Source of the DNA: an uncultured Collinsella sp.
GTDB lineage: Bacteria > Actinomycetota > Coriobacteriia > Coriobacteriales > Coriobacteriaceae
Reading direction: 5' to 3'
Assembly (NCBI GenBank): GCA_900757705.1
Contig: CAAEOW010000165.1
Coordinates: 1 to 15,024, forward strand
DNA: 15,024 nucleotides
In this document: piece by piece, positions 1 through 6,624 of the stretch
How the letters are laid out: each line of letters opens with the position of its first letter
Position numbering within the stretch: the first letter of the stretch is position 1
The notes under the pieces: generated by a model
Database searches by the model: none
Seen by the model: the letters and a program-made list of their open reading frames with translations, nothing else
What the model was told of the DNA's origin: nothing
Program-made: the position numbers and the translations under genes

Positions 1-150
1 CCCGTGGCGATTCCCGAGAGTTTTGGCCGCGACAAGTTTATGGAGGGCTTTAAGCCCCGCAACCTGGACAAGCCGCTGCACTTTGACGACGACGCCGTGG
101 TCGAGAAATATGTCGACCGCAGCTGGGAAGAGGAGCACGGCGAGGCCTAA
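1..150 (+). CDS. C-terminal end of an unrecognised protein (partial)
   Basis: An open frame enters from the left edge and ends at TAA 148-150, giving the last 49 residues of a protein. The visible part is hydrophilic and charged, beginning PVAIPESFGRDKF and ending in an acidic tail, SWEEEHGEA. It has no membrane segment and no motif I can assign. The Pro-Arg-rich stretch before the end faintly recalls the C-termini of nitroreductase-family proteins, but this is too weak for a call. Codon use is GC-rich like the genes that follow. A weak terminator-like hairpin begins at its stop codon, so it is probably a separate transcript from purM. Confidence 0.6.
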   Translation, partial: PVAIPESFGRDKFMEGFKPRNLDKPLHFDDDAVVEKYVDRSWEEEHGEA

Positions 151-179
151 AACCTGCCATGTAGGGACAGGTTTATTTT
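150..179 (+). terminator. Weak terminator-like hairpin after the first gene
   Basis: AAACCTG (150-156) pairs with CAGGTTT (168-174) around an 11-nt loop and is followed by ATTTT. The stem is short and only partly GC, so termination is uncertain. The right arm contains GGGACAG (164-170), the heptamer that recurs in other intergenic hairpins of this window. Confidence 0.35.
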
Positions 180-212
180 GGTAGGTTTCACCTGCTGTTT
201 TGTTGATTGAGT

Positions 213-237
213 GGCGCGCGTTGTTATGGCGCGCGCC
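213..237. repeat. GC-rich hairpin in the purM leader
   Basis: GGCGCGCG (213-220) pairs perfectly with CGCGCGCC (230-237) around a 9-nt loop, about 70 bases before the purM start. No T tract follows, so it is not a standard terminator. It may be a leader hairpin or only a consequence of GC-rich sequence. Confidence 0.4.
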
Positions 238-307
238 GAAATGAACGCAACTATGAGTACCGTTTGGCGCCCCGGGCGGCGGACGGTAGTGGGAGAGGAA
301 GGCTCAG

Positions 308-1411
308 ATGAGCGACAGCAAGCATGTGACGTATGAGGATGCCGGCGTCGATACCGCCGAGGGCGGCCGCGCCGTCGACGCTATTAAGCAAATGGTTAAG
401 GACACCAACCGCCCCGAGGTTATCGGCGGCATCGGCGGCTTCGGTGGCCTGTTCTCGGCCGCCGCGCTTAAGGATATGGAAGACCCGGTTCTGATCAGCG
501 GTACCGACGGCGTGGGCACCAAGCTCGTGCTCGCCCAAATCATGGACCGTCACGAGACGGTGGGCCAGGACCTGGTCGCCATGTGCGTCAACGACATTCT
601 GGCTTCGGGCGCCGAGCCACTGTTCTTCCTGGACTACGTTGCCATCGGTCACATCGAGGCCGAGCACATGGCAAAGATCATCAAGGGTGTGGCCGACGGC
701 TGCAAGCTCGCAGGCTGCGCGCTCGTGGGCGGCGAGATGGCCGAGCACCCGGGCGTTATGGCTCCTGCCGACTACGACCTTGCCGGATTTACCGTGGGCG
801 TCGTCGACCGTCCCAAGATGCTCGACCCCGCAAACGTCCACCCGGGCGATGTGATCCTGGGCCTGCCTTCCACCGGCGTGCACTCCAACGGCTACTCGCT
901 CGTGCGTAAAGTCATCGGCGTCGACGGCATTAAGCCGGGCACGCCCGAGGCCGCCGCTAAGGCCGAGGAGCTGAGCCGTCCGCTCGAGGAACTCGGCGGC
1001 GCATCGCTGGCAGACGCCCTGCTGGCTCCCACGCGCATCTACGTCAAGCCGATTCTGGAGCTGCTGCGCGGCGGCGCCAACGTGCACGCTATTGCCCACA
1101 TCACTGGCGGCGGTATTACTGAGAACCTCAACCGCGCGCTCGCCGACGACGTCGACGCTGTGGTCACTCGCAACGGCGCCGAGATGGGTTGGGACGTTCC
1201 GCCCGTCATCACCTACGTGTCGCGCCAGGCCGAGCTCGCGCCCAACGAGGCATGCAAGACCTTCAACATGGGCGTTGGCCTGTGCCTGATCGTCGCCCCC
1301 GAGGACGAGGCCGCGGTTACCGAGGCCCTGGTAGCGCTGGGTGAGAAGCCGTTCCGCGTGGGCGAGTGCGTCGAGGGTTCCGGTAAGGTCGTGTACTCCG
1401 ATGAGCGCTAA
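308..1411 (+). CDS. purM: Phosphoribosylformylglycinamidine cyclo-ligase (AIR synthetase)
   Basis: Cytosolic enzyme of purine synthesis that closes FGAM to 5-aminoimidazole ribonucleotide using ATP. The 367-residue product is slightly longer than typical family members of about 345 residues. The AIRS-family signature GTDGVGTK lies at residues 65-72, followed by the DLVAMCVNDI segment (88-97), the conserved STGVHSNGYSLVR stretch in the middle and ITGGG in the C-terminal domain. The ATG at 308 is preceded by GAGAGGAAGG (293-302), a good ribosome-binding site. purN starts inside the last codons of this gene, so the two are almost certainly co-transcribed and possibly translationally coupled. I am confident of the family. 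Confidence 0.96.
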   Translation: MSDSKHVTYEDAGVDTAEGGRAVDAIKQMVKDTNRPEVIGGIGGFGGLFSAAALKDMEDPVLISGTDGVGTKLVLAQIMDRHETVGQDLVAMCVNDILASGAEPLFFLDYVAIGHIEAEHMAKIIKGVADGCKLAGCALVGGEMAEHPGVMAPADYDLAGFTVGVVDRPKMLDPANVHPGDVILGLPSTGVHSNGYSLVRKVIGVDGIKPGTPEAAAKAEELSRPLEELGGASLADALLAPTRIYVKPILELLRGGANVHAIAHITGGGITENLNRALADDVDAVVTRNGAEMGWDVPPVITYVSRQAELAPNEACKTFNMGVGLCLIVAPEDEAAVTEALVALGEKPFRVGECVEGSGKVVYSDER

Positions 1412-2102
1412 CGAGCAGATGGCTGCTACCGAGGGCCTGGGCTTTGTGCCCTACACCCGTCCGACCGGCACCGATACGGACGAGCCGCTCAAGATCGGTG
1501 TACTCATCAGCGGTTCGGGTACCAACCTGCAGGCGCTGATCGATTTGATCGCCACCGGCAAGCTCAACGCTTCGATTGAGCTTGTGGTGTCGAGCCGTCC
1601 TTCGGCTAAGGGTTTGCAGCGCGCTGAGCGCGCGGGCATCCAGACGCTCACGCTGTCCAAGGATGTCTATGCCGACCCTATTGCCGCCGATGAGATCATC
1701 GCGCACGAGCTGCTCGAACGCGGTTGCGAGTATGTGGTCATGGCCGGCTACATGCGCATGGTGCATACGCCGCTGCTGGCGGCGTTCCCCAACCGCGTGG
1801 TCAATCTGCATCCGGCGCTGCTGCCGAGCTTTACCGGTGCGCATGCGATTGACGATGCCTTTGCGCGCGGCGTCAAGGTGACTGGCGTGACCGTGCATTT
1901 TGCCAACGAGATTTACGACAACGGCCCTATCATCGCCCAGCGCGCGCTGGCTGTCGAGGAGGGCTGGGACGTCGACACGCTCGAGGAGCACATCCACGCG
2001 ATTGAGCACGTACTGTATCCCGAGGTCGTGCAGATGCTCGCCGACGGCCGCGTCCACGTGCTGGAGAGCGGCAAGGTCGCAATTGACGCGCCCCGCGGCT
2101 AG
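1401..2102 (+). CDS. purN: Phosphoribosylglycinamide formyltransferase (GART)
   Basis: Transfers a formyl group from 10-formyltetrahydrofolate to GAR, forming FGAR, in purine synthesis. From the ATG at 1401 the protein has 233 residues, with a leader of about 30 residues before the usual start of the fold (LKIGVLISGSGTNLQ). The phosphate-binding loop GSGTNLQ is at 38-44. The catalytic triad of the family is intact: Asn135 and His137 in NLHPALLPSF, and Asp173 in YDNGPI. The start at 1401 overlaps purM by 11 bases (ATGAGCGCTAA) and has GGTAAGG a short way upstream. An in-frame ATG at 1419 is an alternative. The open frame extends upstream to 1341, but that part lies wholly within purM and is not expected to be translated. 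A terminator follows at 2135-2178. Confidence 0.95.
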   Translation: MSANEQMAATEGLGFVPYTRPTGTDTDEPLKIGVLISGSGTNLQALIDLIATGKLNASIELVVSSRPSAKGLQRAERAGIQTLTLSKDVYADPIAADEIIAHELLERGCEYVVMAGYMRMVHTPLLAAFPNRVVNLHPALLPSFTGAHAIDDAFARGVKVTGVTVHFANEIYDNGPIIAQRALAVEEGWDVDTLEEHIHAIEHVLYPEVVQMLADGRVHVLESGKVAIDAPRG

Positions 2103-2134
2103 CGGCGCACAGTACAATTTAGCCGAGTAGTCAG

Positions 2135-2178
2135 GGTGGTCATTGGCGCCAAGGCGCGCGTGACCACCTTTTGTTTTT
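2135..2178 (+). terminator. Intrinsic terminator of the purMN transcript
   Basis: GGTGGTCA (2135-2142) pairs with TGACCACC (2161-2168). An inner GCGCC/GGCGC helix (2146-2150 with 2153-2157) extends the stem, and the T-rich run TTTTGTTTTT follows (2169-2178). Confidence 0.85.
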
Positions 2179-2180
2179 GG

Positions 2181-2236
2181 TAGTCACCTGCGACGTTCTT
2201 GAATGACTAGTCGTTTAAGAACGTCGCAGGTGACTA
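2181..2236. repeat. 56-nt near-perfect palindrome upstream of the PTS IIA gene
   Basis: Positions 2181-2200 are the exact reverse complement of 2217-2236, giving 20 paired bases. Pairing continues through the centre GACTAGTC (2205-2212) with only two G-T mismatches (2201:2216 and 2204:2213). The palindrome ends 5 bases before the ribosome-binding site of the next gene. No T tract follows on either strand, so it is not an intrinsic terminator. Confidence 0.9.
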
Positions 2237-2254
2237 GGTGAGAGAGGTGAGCGC

Positions 2255-2719
2255 ATGGCGGATAACGAAGCGCTGTTTATGCCTGAGCTGGTGTTTTTTG
2301 ATTGGGAGTGTGCGACACCGGATGAGGTGTTTGCGCGCCTCGAGGGTGAGCTTGCTCCGCGCGGCTACATTGCCGAGGGTTGGCTCGACGCCGTCCGCAC
2401 GCGCGAGGACGCCTATCCCACGGGTCTCGCTATGCCGGCGGCAAACATCGCCATTCCGCATACCGATCCGGGATTTGTGGCCAAGCCCTATATCGCGGTG
2501 GTAAAGCCCGCCGCACCTGTGACGTTCAACGCGATGGCGGGCATGGGCGCCCCAGTGCCGGCGCAGATCGTCATCAATCTGGGCATCGCCGAGCCGGGCG
2601 GCCAGGTCGAGGCCCTGCAAGCGCTTATGAATATCTTTATGGATGCCGACGCTGCAGCCGATGTACTCGGTCAGACCACGCCCCAGGGCATGGTCGACGC
2701 CATCCGCCGCCACTTTTAA
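2255..2719 (+). CDS. PTS sugar transporter subunit IIA, fructose/mannitol (GatA-like) superfamily
   Basis: A 154-residue single-domain cytosolic phosphocarrier of the EIIA-2 type. Such proteins accept phosphate from HPr on a histidine and pass it to a IIB domain. The active-site context NIAIPHTD places the phosphorylated histidine at residue 69, as expected for GatA/fructose-type IIA proteins, and the length fits a lone IIA domain. The start at 2255 is supported by GAGAGG (2242-2247) seven bases upstream. No IIB or IIC gene is nearby, so it serves a transporter encoded elsewhere or has a regulatory role; the sugar cannot be deduced. A 56-nt palindrome lies directly upstream and may form structure in the leader. 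Confidence 0.85.
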   Translation: MADNEALFMPELVFFDWECATPDEVFARLEGELAPRGYIAEGWLDAVRTREDAYPTGLAMPAANIAIPHTDPGFVAKPYIAVVKPAAPVTFNAMAGMGAPVPAQIVINLGIAEPGGQVEALQALMNIFMDADAAADVLGQTTPQGMVDAIRRHF

Positions 2720-2815
2720 GGCCGGCACTGGGGGACTGTCCCTAACCGCCGGCAGAAAAGGAACGTCCCTAACTGTCAACTGCCAGACCTGTCCCCTTTG
2801 CACCAAAATGGTGCA
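2720..2815. repeat. Cluster of CTGTCCC repeats and small hairpins
   Basis: GCCGGC at 2721-2726 can pair with GCCGGC at 2748-2753, enclosing a GGGA/TCCC mini-stem (2732-2735 with 2739-2742). GTCCCTAAC occurs twice (from 2738 and from 2765), and CTGTCCC occurs at 2736-2742 and 2789-2795. A third hairpin, TGCACC/GGTGCA (2799-2804 with 2810-2815), closes the cluster. No good T tract follows, so this looks like degraded repeats more than a terminator. Confidence 0.5.
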
Positions 2816-2906
2816 GATTAACCCGTCTCCCATGCACCAGGTGTGTCGCGGGGGCTGCGTTGTGACACAATGGCGTTTGTTCGATTCGTGATGCGAAAGG
2901 CCAAAC

Positions 2907-4127
2907 ATGGCAAATAAGAAAAAGAACCCCGAGGTCGCGCCGACGCCCGAGCAACGGTCCCGCGCCGCCTCCAGCTCTCGCAAGAAGCAGCGCAAGACCT
3001 ATGTGTCCAAGACCGTCAAGATTGTCCTGGTGGTCATCGGCGTGCTGGCGATGCTGCTTTCCGTCTCGGCCATGGCATGCTCCGGCCTTATGTCGCAGGC
3101 AGAGGATACCTCGGGCTACAAGCTTACCGGCGGTGTGGCTGCCACTATCAACGGCACCAACCTCACCGAGGACACCGTGACAAAGCAGATCATGAGCATG
3201 CGCACGTCTTACGGCTACACCAAGGACAAGGACTGGGCGCAGTATCTGGTCGACAACGACCTCACGCCCAAGAAGTACCGCAAGCAACTCATCGACTCCT
3301 ACACGCAGCAGATTCTGCTCCAACAGGCACAGAAGGAGAACGGCGTGACGGTGTCGGACGAGGAGGTCGAGAAAGCCTGGAAGGACGCGTGCAAGAGCGC
3401 GGGCGGCGCCAAGACCTTTAAGAAGACCCTTAAGACCTACGGCTACACCGAGGACACCTATAAGAGCTCGCTCAAGGAGAGCCTGGCGCAGCAAAAGCTC
3501 AAAGATGCCGTGGCGCCCACCAGCAAGCCCAAGGACAGCGAGATCGTCGATTACATCAACGAGAACCTGTCGAAGTACAACGATGCCCGCCGCTCGTCGA
3601 ACATCCTGATCAAGGTTGATTCCGATGCGTCCGATGAGGACAAGGCTGCCGCCAAGGCTAAGGCGCAGGAGTGCCTGAACAAGATCAACTCCGGCGAGCT
3701 GAGCTTTGAAGACGCCGTGAAGCAGTATTCCGACGACACCGGCTCCAAGGAGAAGAAGGGTGACGTGGGCTGGGACAAGCTCACCACCTTTGTCGACAGC
3801 TACCAGACGGCACTCGAGGGGCTCAACAAGGGCGATGTGAGCGACGTGGTCGAGTCGACGTACGGCTATCACATCATCAAGTGCACCGACTACTTCCATG
3901 TCGATAATCAGGTCGATGACATCAACCAGGTGCCCAAGGCCATCAAAAAGTACGTCTCCAACGTGGTGAAGACGCAGGCGGCCAGCACTGCGTATAGCGA
4001 GTGGCTAGAGCAGTACAAGAAGGATGCTGACATCACCGTCAATCCCATGCCCAAGGACGTACCCTATAACGTGAGCCTGAAGGGCGTCACCAAGAGTTCG
4101 ACCGACGATTCGTCGACGACTGAGTAA
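2907..4127 (+). CDS. Membrane-anchored SurA/PrsA-like foldase (parvulin peptidyl-prolyl isomerase)
   Basis: Extracytoplasmic chaperone that assists folding of secreted proteins by prolyl cis-trans isomerisation. The 406-residue protein starts with a basic cytosolic tail (1-36) and one hydrophobic segment (about 37-57). A SurA-N-like helical region spans about 73-205, a PPIC/parvulin domain about 226-329, and a charged Ser/Thr-rich tail ends the protein. The parvulin domain shows SSNILIKV, the ELSFEDAVKQYSDD helix, KGDVGW and the closing YGYHIIKCTDY. Cys58 follows the hydrophobic segment, but the preceding AMA lacks the usual lipobox Leu, so lipidation as in PrsA is uncertain. The ATG at 2907 has GAAAGG at 2895-2900. 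It could serve the surface proteins encoded later in the window, though nothing links them directly. Confidence 0.85.
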   Translation: MANKKKNPEVAPTPEQRSRAASSSRKKQRKTYVSKTVKIVLVVIGVLAMLLSVSAMACSGLMSQAEDTSGYKLTGGVAATINGTNLTEDTVTKQIMSMRTSYGYTKDKDWAQYLVDNDLTPKKYRKQLIDSYTQQILLQQAQKENGVTVSDEEVEKAWKDACKSAGGAKTFKKTLKTYGYTEDTYKSSLKESLAQQKLKDAVAPTSKPKDSEIVDYINENLSKYNDARRSSNILIKVDSDASDEDKAAAKAKAQECLNKINSGELSFEDAVKQYSDDTGSKEKKGDVGWDKLTTFVDSYQTALEGLNKGDVSDVVESTYGYHIIKCTDYFHVDNQVDDINQVPKAIKKYVSNVVKTQAASTAYSEWLEQYKKDADITVNPMPKDVPYNVSLKGVTKSSTDDSSTTE

Positions 4128-4132
4128 TCATG

Positions 4133-4158
4133 GGGCGGTGCTCGCGCGAGTGCCGCCC
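4133..4158. repeat. GC-rich hairpin between foldase and yqeY genes
   Basis: An 11-bp stem (4133-4143 with 4148-4158, two G-T pairs) closes on a 4-nt loop. No T tract follows, so read-through into the next gene is likely. It could mark a processing or attenuation point. Confidence 0.5.
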
Positions 4159-4181
4159 ACGCTATTAGAGAGGATTTGCAG

Positions 4182-4625
4182 ATGACCAACGAAGAGCTGC
4201 AGAAGGAAATGATCGCGGCCATGAAGGCCAAGGACAAGGTTCGCCTGTCCATCATTCGCCAGGTCAAGGCCGAGGTGAAGAATATCGAGGTTAACGAGCG
4301 CCGCGATGTGACCGAGGAAAACGTCAATAGCATGATCAAGCGTCTGATTAAGCAGACGAGCGAGACGCTGGAGATGTCCATCAAGGCCGGCACCGACCAG
4401 GAGCGTACCGACAACCTGACCGAGCAGGTCAAGATTCTGGAGAGCCTGCTGCCCGCGCAGGTTTCGGGCGAGGAGCTCGAGGCCCTGATCGAGCAGGTCA
4501 TCGCCGAGCTGGGCGCCACGTCCAAGAAGCAGATGGGCCAGGTTATGGGCGCACTCGGCAAGGCCACCGGCGGCAACTTCGACAAGCCGGCCGCGGCAAA
4601 GATCGTCGGCGCCAAACTCGCGTAA
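4182..4625 (+). CDS. yqeY: GatB/YqeY domain-containing protein
   Basis: A 147-residue helical cytosolic protein, matching the usual size of YqeY proteins. The family resembles the tail domain of GatB, the amidotransferase subunit that binds tRNA, but the role of stand-alone YqeY is poorly defined. Family features include the N-terminal helix with AMKAKDKVRLSIIRQVKAEVKN, the central RLIKQTSETLEM and ILESLLPAQVSGEEL, and the closing MGQVMGALGKATGG segment. The ATG at 4182 is preferred over a TTG two codons upstream because GAGAGGA (4168-4174) is well spaced from it. It lies 54 bases after the foldase gene, probably on the same transcript. Confidence 0.9.
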   Translation: MTNEELQKEMIAAMKAKDKVRLSIIRQVKAEVKNIEVNERRDVTEENVNSMIKRLIKQTSETLEMSIKAGTDQERTDNLTEQVKILESLLPAQVSGEELEALIEQVIAELGATSKKQMGQVMGALGKATGGNFDKPAAAKIVGAKLA

Positions 4626-4628
4626 TTT

Positions 4629-4656
4629 GTTACGCGGTTTTACCAAACCGCGCAAC
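4629..4656. repeat. Hairpin just after yqeY
   Basis: CGCGGTTT (4633-4640) pairs with AAACCGCG (4645-4652) around the loop TACC. GTT/AAC extends the stem beyond one mismatch. No T tract follows. Confidence 0.45.
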
Positions 4657-4704
4657 GGCTCGACGCTGCAAACCCGTACACACGGCAATCTGACGTTCAA
4701 TTTC

Positions 4705-4741
4705 AAGGGCGCGACCATAAGGTCTGCGCCCTTTCATTTCA
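4705..4741 (+). terminator. Probable intrinsic terminator after yqeY
   Basis: AAGGGCGCGACC (4705-4716) pairs with GGTC-T-GCGCCCTT (4721-4733) with a single bulged T (4725) and an ATAA loop. The T-rich TCATTT follows. Confidence 0.7.
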
Positions 4742-4812
4742 CGTCACCTTGCTCGCGTGTACGGGTTTTCGCTGACTTATGCTCAACAAGGGCGGTTGTA
4801 TTATTTTCGGTG

Positions 4813-4877
4813 CTCATTGGGGACAGACTTAAATGAGTACCCACGGGGGGTACTCATTTAAGTCTGTCCCCAATGAG
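4813..4877. repeat. Perfect 30-bp inverted repeat with a 5-nt loop
   Basis: Every base from 4813 to 4842 pairs with 4848-4877 by Watson-Crick rules, with the loop ACGGG (4843-4847). The arms contain GGGACAG (4820-4826) and its complement CTGTCCC (4864-4870). No T tract follows on the + strand. It lies upstream of the likely promoter of the ABC operon. Confidence 0.95.
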
Positions 4878-4942
4878 TGGGTGGAAGATTGCGGGTTCTT
4901 TACGGGAATGTAGTGTGGGCTGCGGAAACGTGGTTCTTTCCG

Positions 4943-4948
4943 TACAAT
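4943..4948 (+). promoter_or_regulatory. Possible -10 element for the ABC importer operon
   Basis: TACAAT lies 35 bases before the ATPase start and is one base from the TATAAT consensus. No convincing -35 hexamer is found at 17 bp, so this is tentative. Confidence 0.35.
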
Positions 4949-4983
4949 AGTTCAACTCGTGTAAACGCAGGGAAGGGACATTC

Positions 4984-5715
4984 ATGGCAGACATGATCGA
5001 GATCAAACATCTCAACAAGTACTTTGGCGACCTGCATGTGCTCAAAGATATCAACCTCACCGTCAAGCGCGGCGAGAAGCTCGTAATGATCGGGCCTTCC
5101 GGTTCGGGTAAGTCGACGCTCATCCGTTGCGTCGATTATCTGGAGGAGCCCACGTCGGGCGAGGTCATTATCGACGGTACGCCGCTCACCAAAAAGAACC
5201 ACCTGGAGATGGCTCGCAAGTATAGTTCCATGGTGTTTCAGCAGTTCAACCTGTATCCCAACATGACGGTGCTCGGCAACCTGACGCTCGCGCCCATCAA
5301 GCTGCAAAAGAAGAGCAAGGAGGAGGCGACCGAGATCGCCATCGCCGCACTCAAGCGCGTCGGCATGGCGCATAAGGCCGGCGAGTATCCGCAGAATCTC
5401 TCGGGTGGTCAGCAGCAGCGCATCGCCATCGCCCGTGCCCTGTGCACCAAGCAGCCCATCATCCTGTTTGACGAGCCGACTTCGGCGCTCGACCCCGAGA
5501 TGGTCCAGGAAGTCCTGGACGTTATGATTGAGCTCGCGCAGGAGGACATCACCATGATCTGCGTGACGCACGAGATGGGCTTTGCGCGCCAGGTGGCCGA
5601 CCGCGTCATCTTTATGGAGGACGGCCGCATCCTGGAGGAGGGTACGCCCGAGCACTTCTTCGATAACCCCGAGAACCCGCGCTGCCGCGAGTTCCTGTCC
5701 AAGATTCTGCACTAG
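4984..5715 (+). CDS. Polar amino-acid ABC transporter, ATP-binding protein (GlnQ/HisP type)
   Basis: The cytosolic ATPase that powers uptake of a polar amino acid. The 243-residue product is the usual length and has every key motif: Walker A GPSGSGKST (37-45), Q-loop in MVFQQF, signature LSGGQQQR (139-146), Walker B IILFDEP with catalytic Glu164, D-loop SALD and H-loop His196 in VTHEMG. The segment ending in EEGTPEHFFDNPENPR is typical of the GlnQ/ArtP group. The start has GGAAGGGA at 4971-4978. It is followed within 10 bases by the binding-protein gene and then two permease genes, forming a complete importer. The substrate (glutamine, glutamate/aspartate or another amino acid) cannot be fixed from the sequence. 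Confidence 0.95.
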   Translation: MADMIEIKHLNKYFGDLHVLKDINLTVKRGEKLVMIGPSGSGKSTLIRCVDYLEEPTSGEVIIDGTPLTKKNHLEMARKYSSMVFQQFNLYPNMTVLGNLTLAPIKLQKKSKEEATEIAIAALKRVGMAHKAGEYPQNLSGGQQQRIAIARALCTKQPIILFDEPTSALDPEMVQEVLDVMIELAQEDITMICVTHEMGFARQVADRVIFMEDGRILEEGTPEHFFDNPENPRCREFLSKILH

Positions 5716-5723
5716 GCGCGGTG

Positions 5724-6599
5724 ATGGACATGACGGATATGACGAGGGCGGCCGTGTCGCGCCGTCACTTTTTGCAGCTGGCGGGCGCCGGCATGCTTGC
5801 GCTGACGGGGACCACGCTTACCGGTTGCGGTAACTCTACCAGCGGCGAGGGCTCCGACAAGGGGTCCAAGCTTGCGGCCATTAAGTCGCGTGGTCATCTG
5901 AATGCCGGCGTCAAGAAGGACGTTCCCGGCTATGGCTATTACGACACCGCCAAGGGCCGCTTTGAGGGCATGGAAGTCGATTTGTGCTACCAGATCGCCG
6001 CTGCCGTCTTTGGCGTGAGCTACAAGGAGGCCCGCGCCCAGGAGCTTGTCGAGTTTACCGACGTAACGCCCAAGACACGCGGCCCGCTGATCGATAACGG
6101 CCAGCTCGATGTGGTTGCGGCGACCTACACCATCACCGACGAGCGCAAGAAGAGCTGGGATTTCTCGACGCCGTACCGCACCGACTACGTGGGACTCATG
6201 GTCAAGAAGCGTTCGGACTTTACCTCGATTGAGGACTTGGACGGCAAGGTCATTGGCGTGAGCCAGGGTGCCACCACGCAGGGCCTGATCGAGCAGATGA
6301 TCAAGGACAACGGCTTTAGCTGCAAGCCCGAGTTTAGGGCCTTTAGCGGCTACCCCATCATCAAGAGCTCGCTCGACGCCGGCAATATTGACGTCTTTGC
6401 CATGGACCGCTCCACGCTGGCCGGTTACATGAACGAGACCGTTGAGCTGTTGCAGCCCGAGGTCAAGTTTGGCGAGCAGGGCTACGGCGTGGCGACCAAG
6501 AAGGGCTGCGACCTTTCGGCCGTGGTCGATCAGGTGATTTGCGATCGTCTGGCCGACGGCTGGCTCGATCAAGAGGTCAAGACCTGGGGTCTTGTATAG
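5724..6599 (+). CDS. Amino-acid ABC transporter substrate-binding lipoprotein with Tat-type signal
   Basis: Family 3 periplasmic-type binding protein that captures the amino acid outside the membrane and delivers it to the permeases. From ATG 5724 it has 291 residues. The N-terminus carries SRRHFLQ (12-18), a close match to the twin-arginine consensus, then a hydrophobic stretch and the lipobox LTGC (lipidated Cys35). The mature part shows the family pattern: IKSRGHLNAGVKKD, GFEGMEVDL-like RFEGMEVDLCYQIA, LDVVAATYTITDERKK, DFSTPY and GKVIGVSQGATTQ. GTG 5721 and ATGs at 5730 and 5739 are alternative starts; the ribosome-binding site is weak (AGGCG 5714-5718), as expected if translation is coupled to the ATPase gene ending at 5715. 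Confidence 0.9.
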   Translation: MDMTDMTRAAVSRRHFLQLAGAGMLALTGTTLTGCGNSTSGEGSDKGSKLAAIKSRGHLNAGVKKDVPGYGYYDTAKGRFEGMEVDLCYQIAAAVFGVSYKEARAQELVEFTDVTPKTRGPLIDNGQLDVVAATYTITDERKKSWDFSTPYRTDYVGLMVKKRSDFTSIEDLDGKVIGVSQGATTQGLIEQMIKDNGFSCKPEFRAFSGYPIIKSSLDAGNIDVFAMDRSTLAGYMNETVELLQPEVKFGEQGYGVATKKGCDLSAVVDQVICDRLADGWLDQEVKTWGLV

Positions 6600-6624
6600 G
6601 CGCATCGTCCAAGGAAGGAATCAA

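Larger units (their letters stand above)
4626..4983. other. 358-bp gene-free stretch between yqeY and the ABC operon
   Basis: This stretch holds a hairpin at 4629-4656, a probable terminator at 4705-4741, a 30-bp perfect inverted repeat at 4813-4877, a possible promoter near 4943 and the ribosome-binding site GGAAGGGA (4971-4978). A short frame at 4627-4836 reads through these hairpins and does not look like a gene. Confidence 0.6.

Noticed and set aside
2113..2118. TACAAT as a promoter after purN
   Set aside because: It sits just before the purMN terminator, which would stop any transcript started there, and no -35 box is evident.
2769..3899. 376-residue open frame on the minus strand opposite the foldase gene
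   Set aside because: The + strand protein has recognisable domains and a ribosome-binding site; the antisense product is low-complexity Leu/Val/Gly/Arg.
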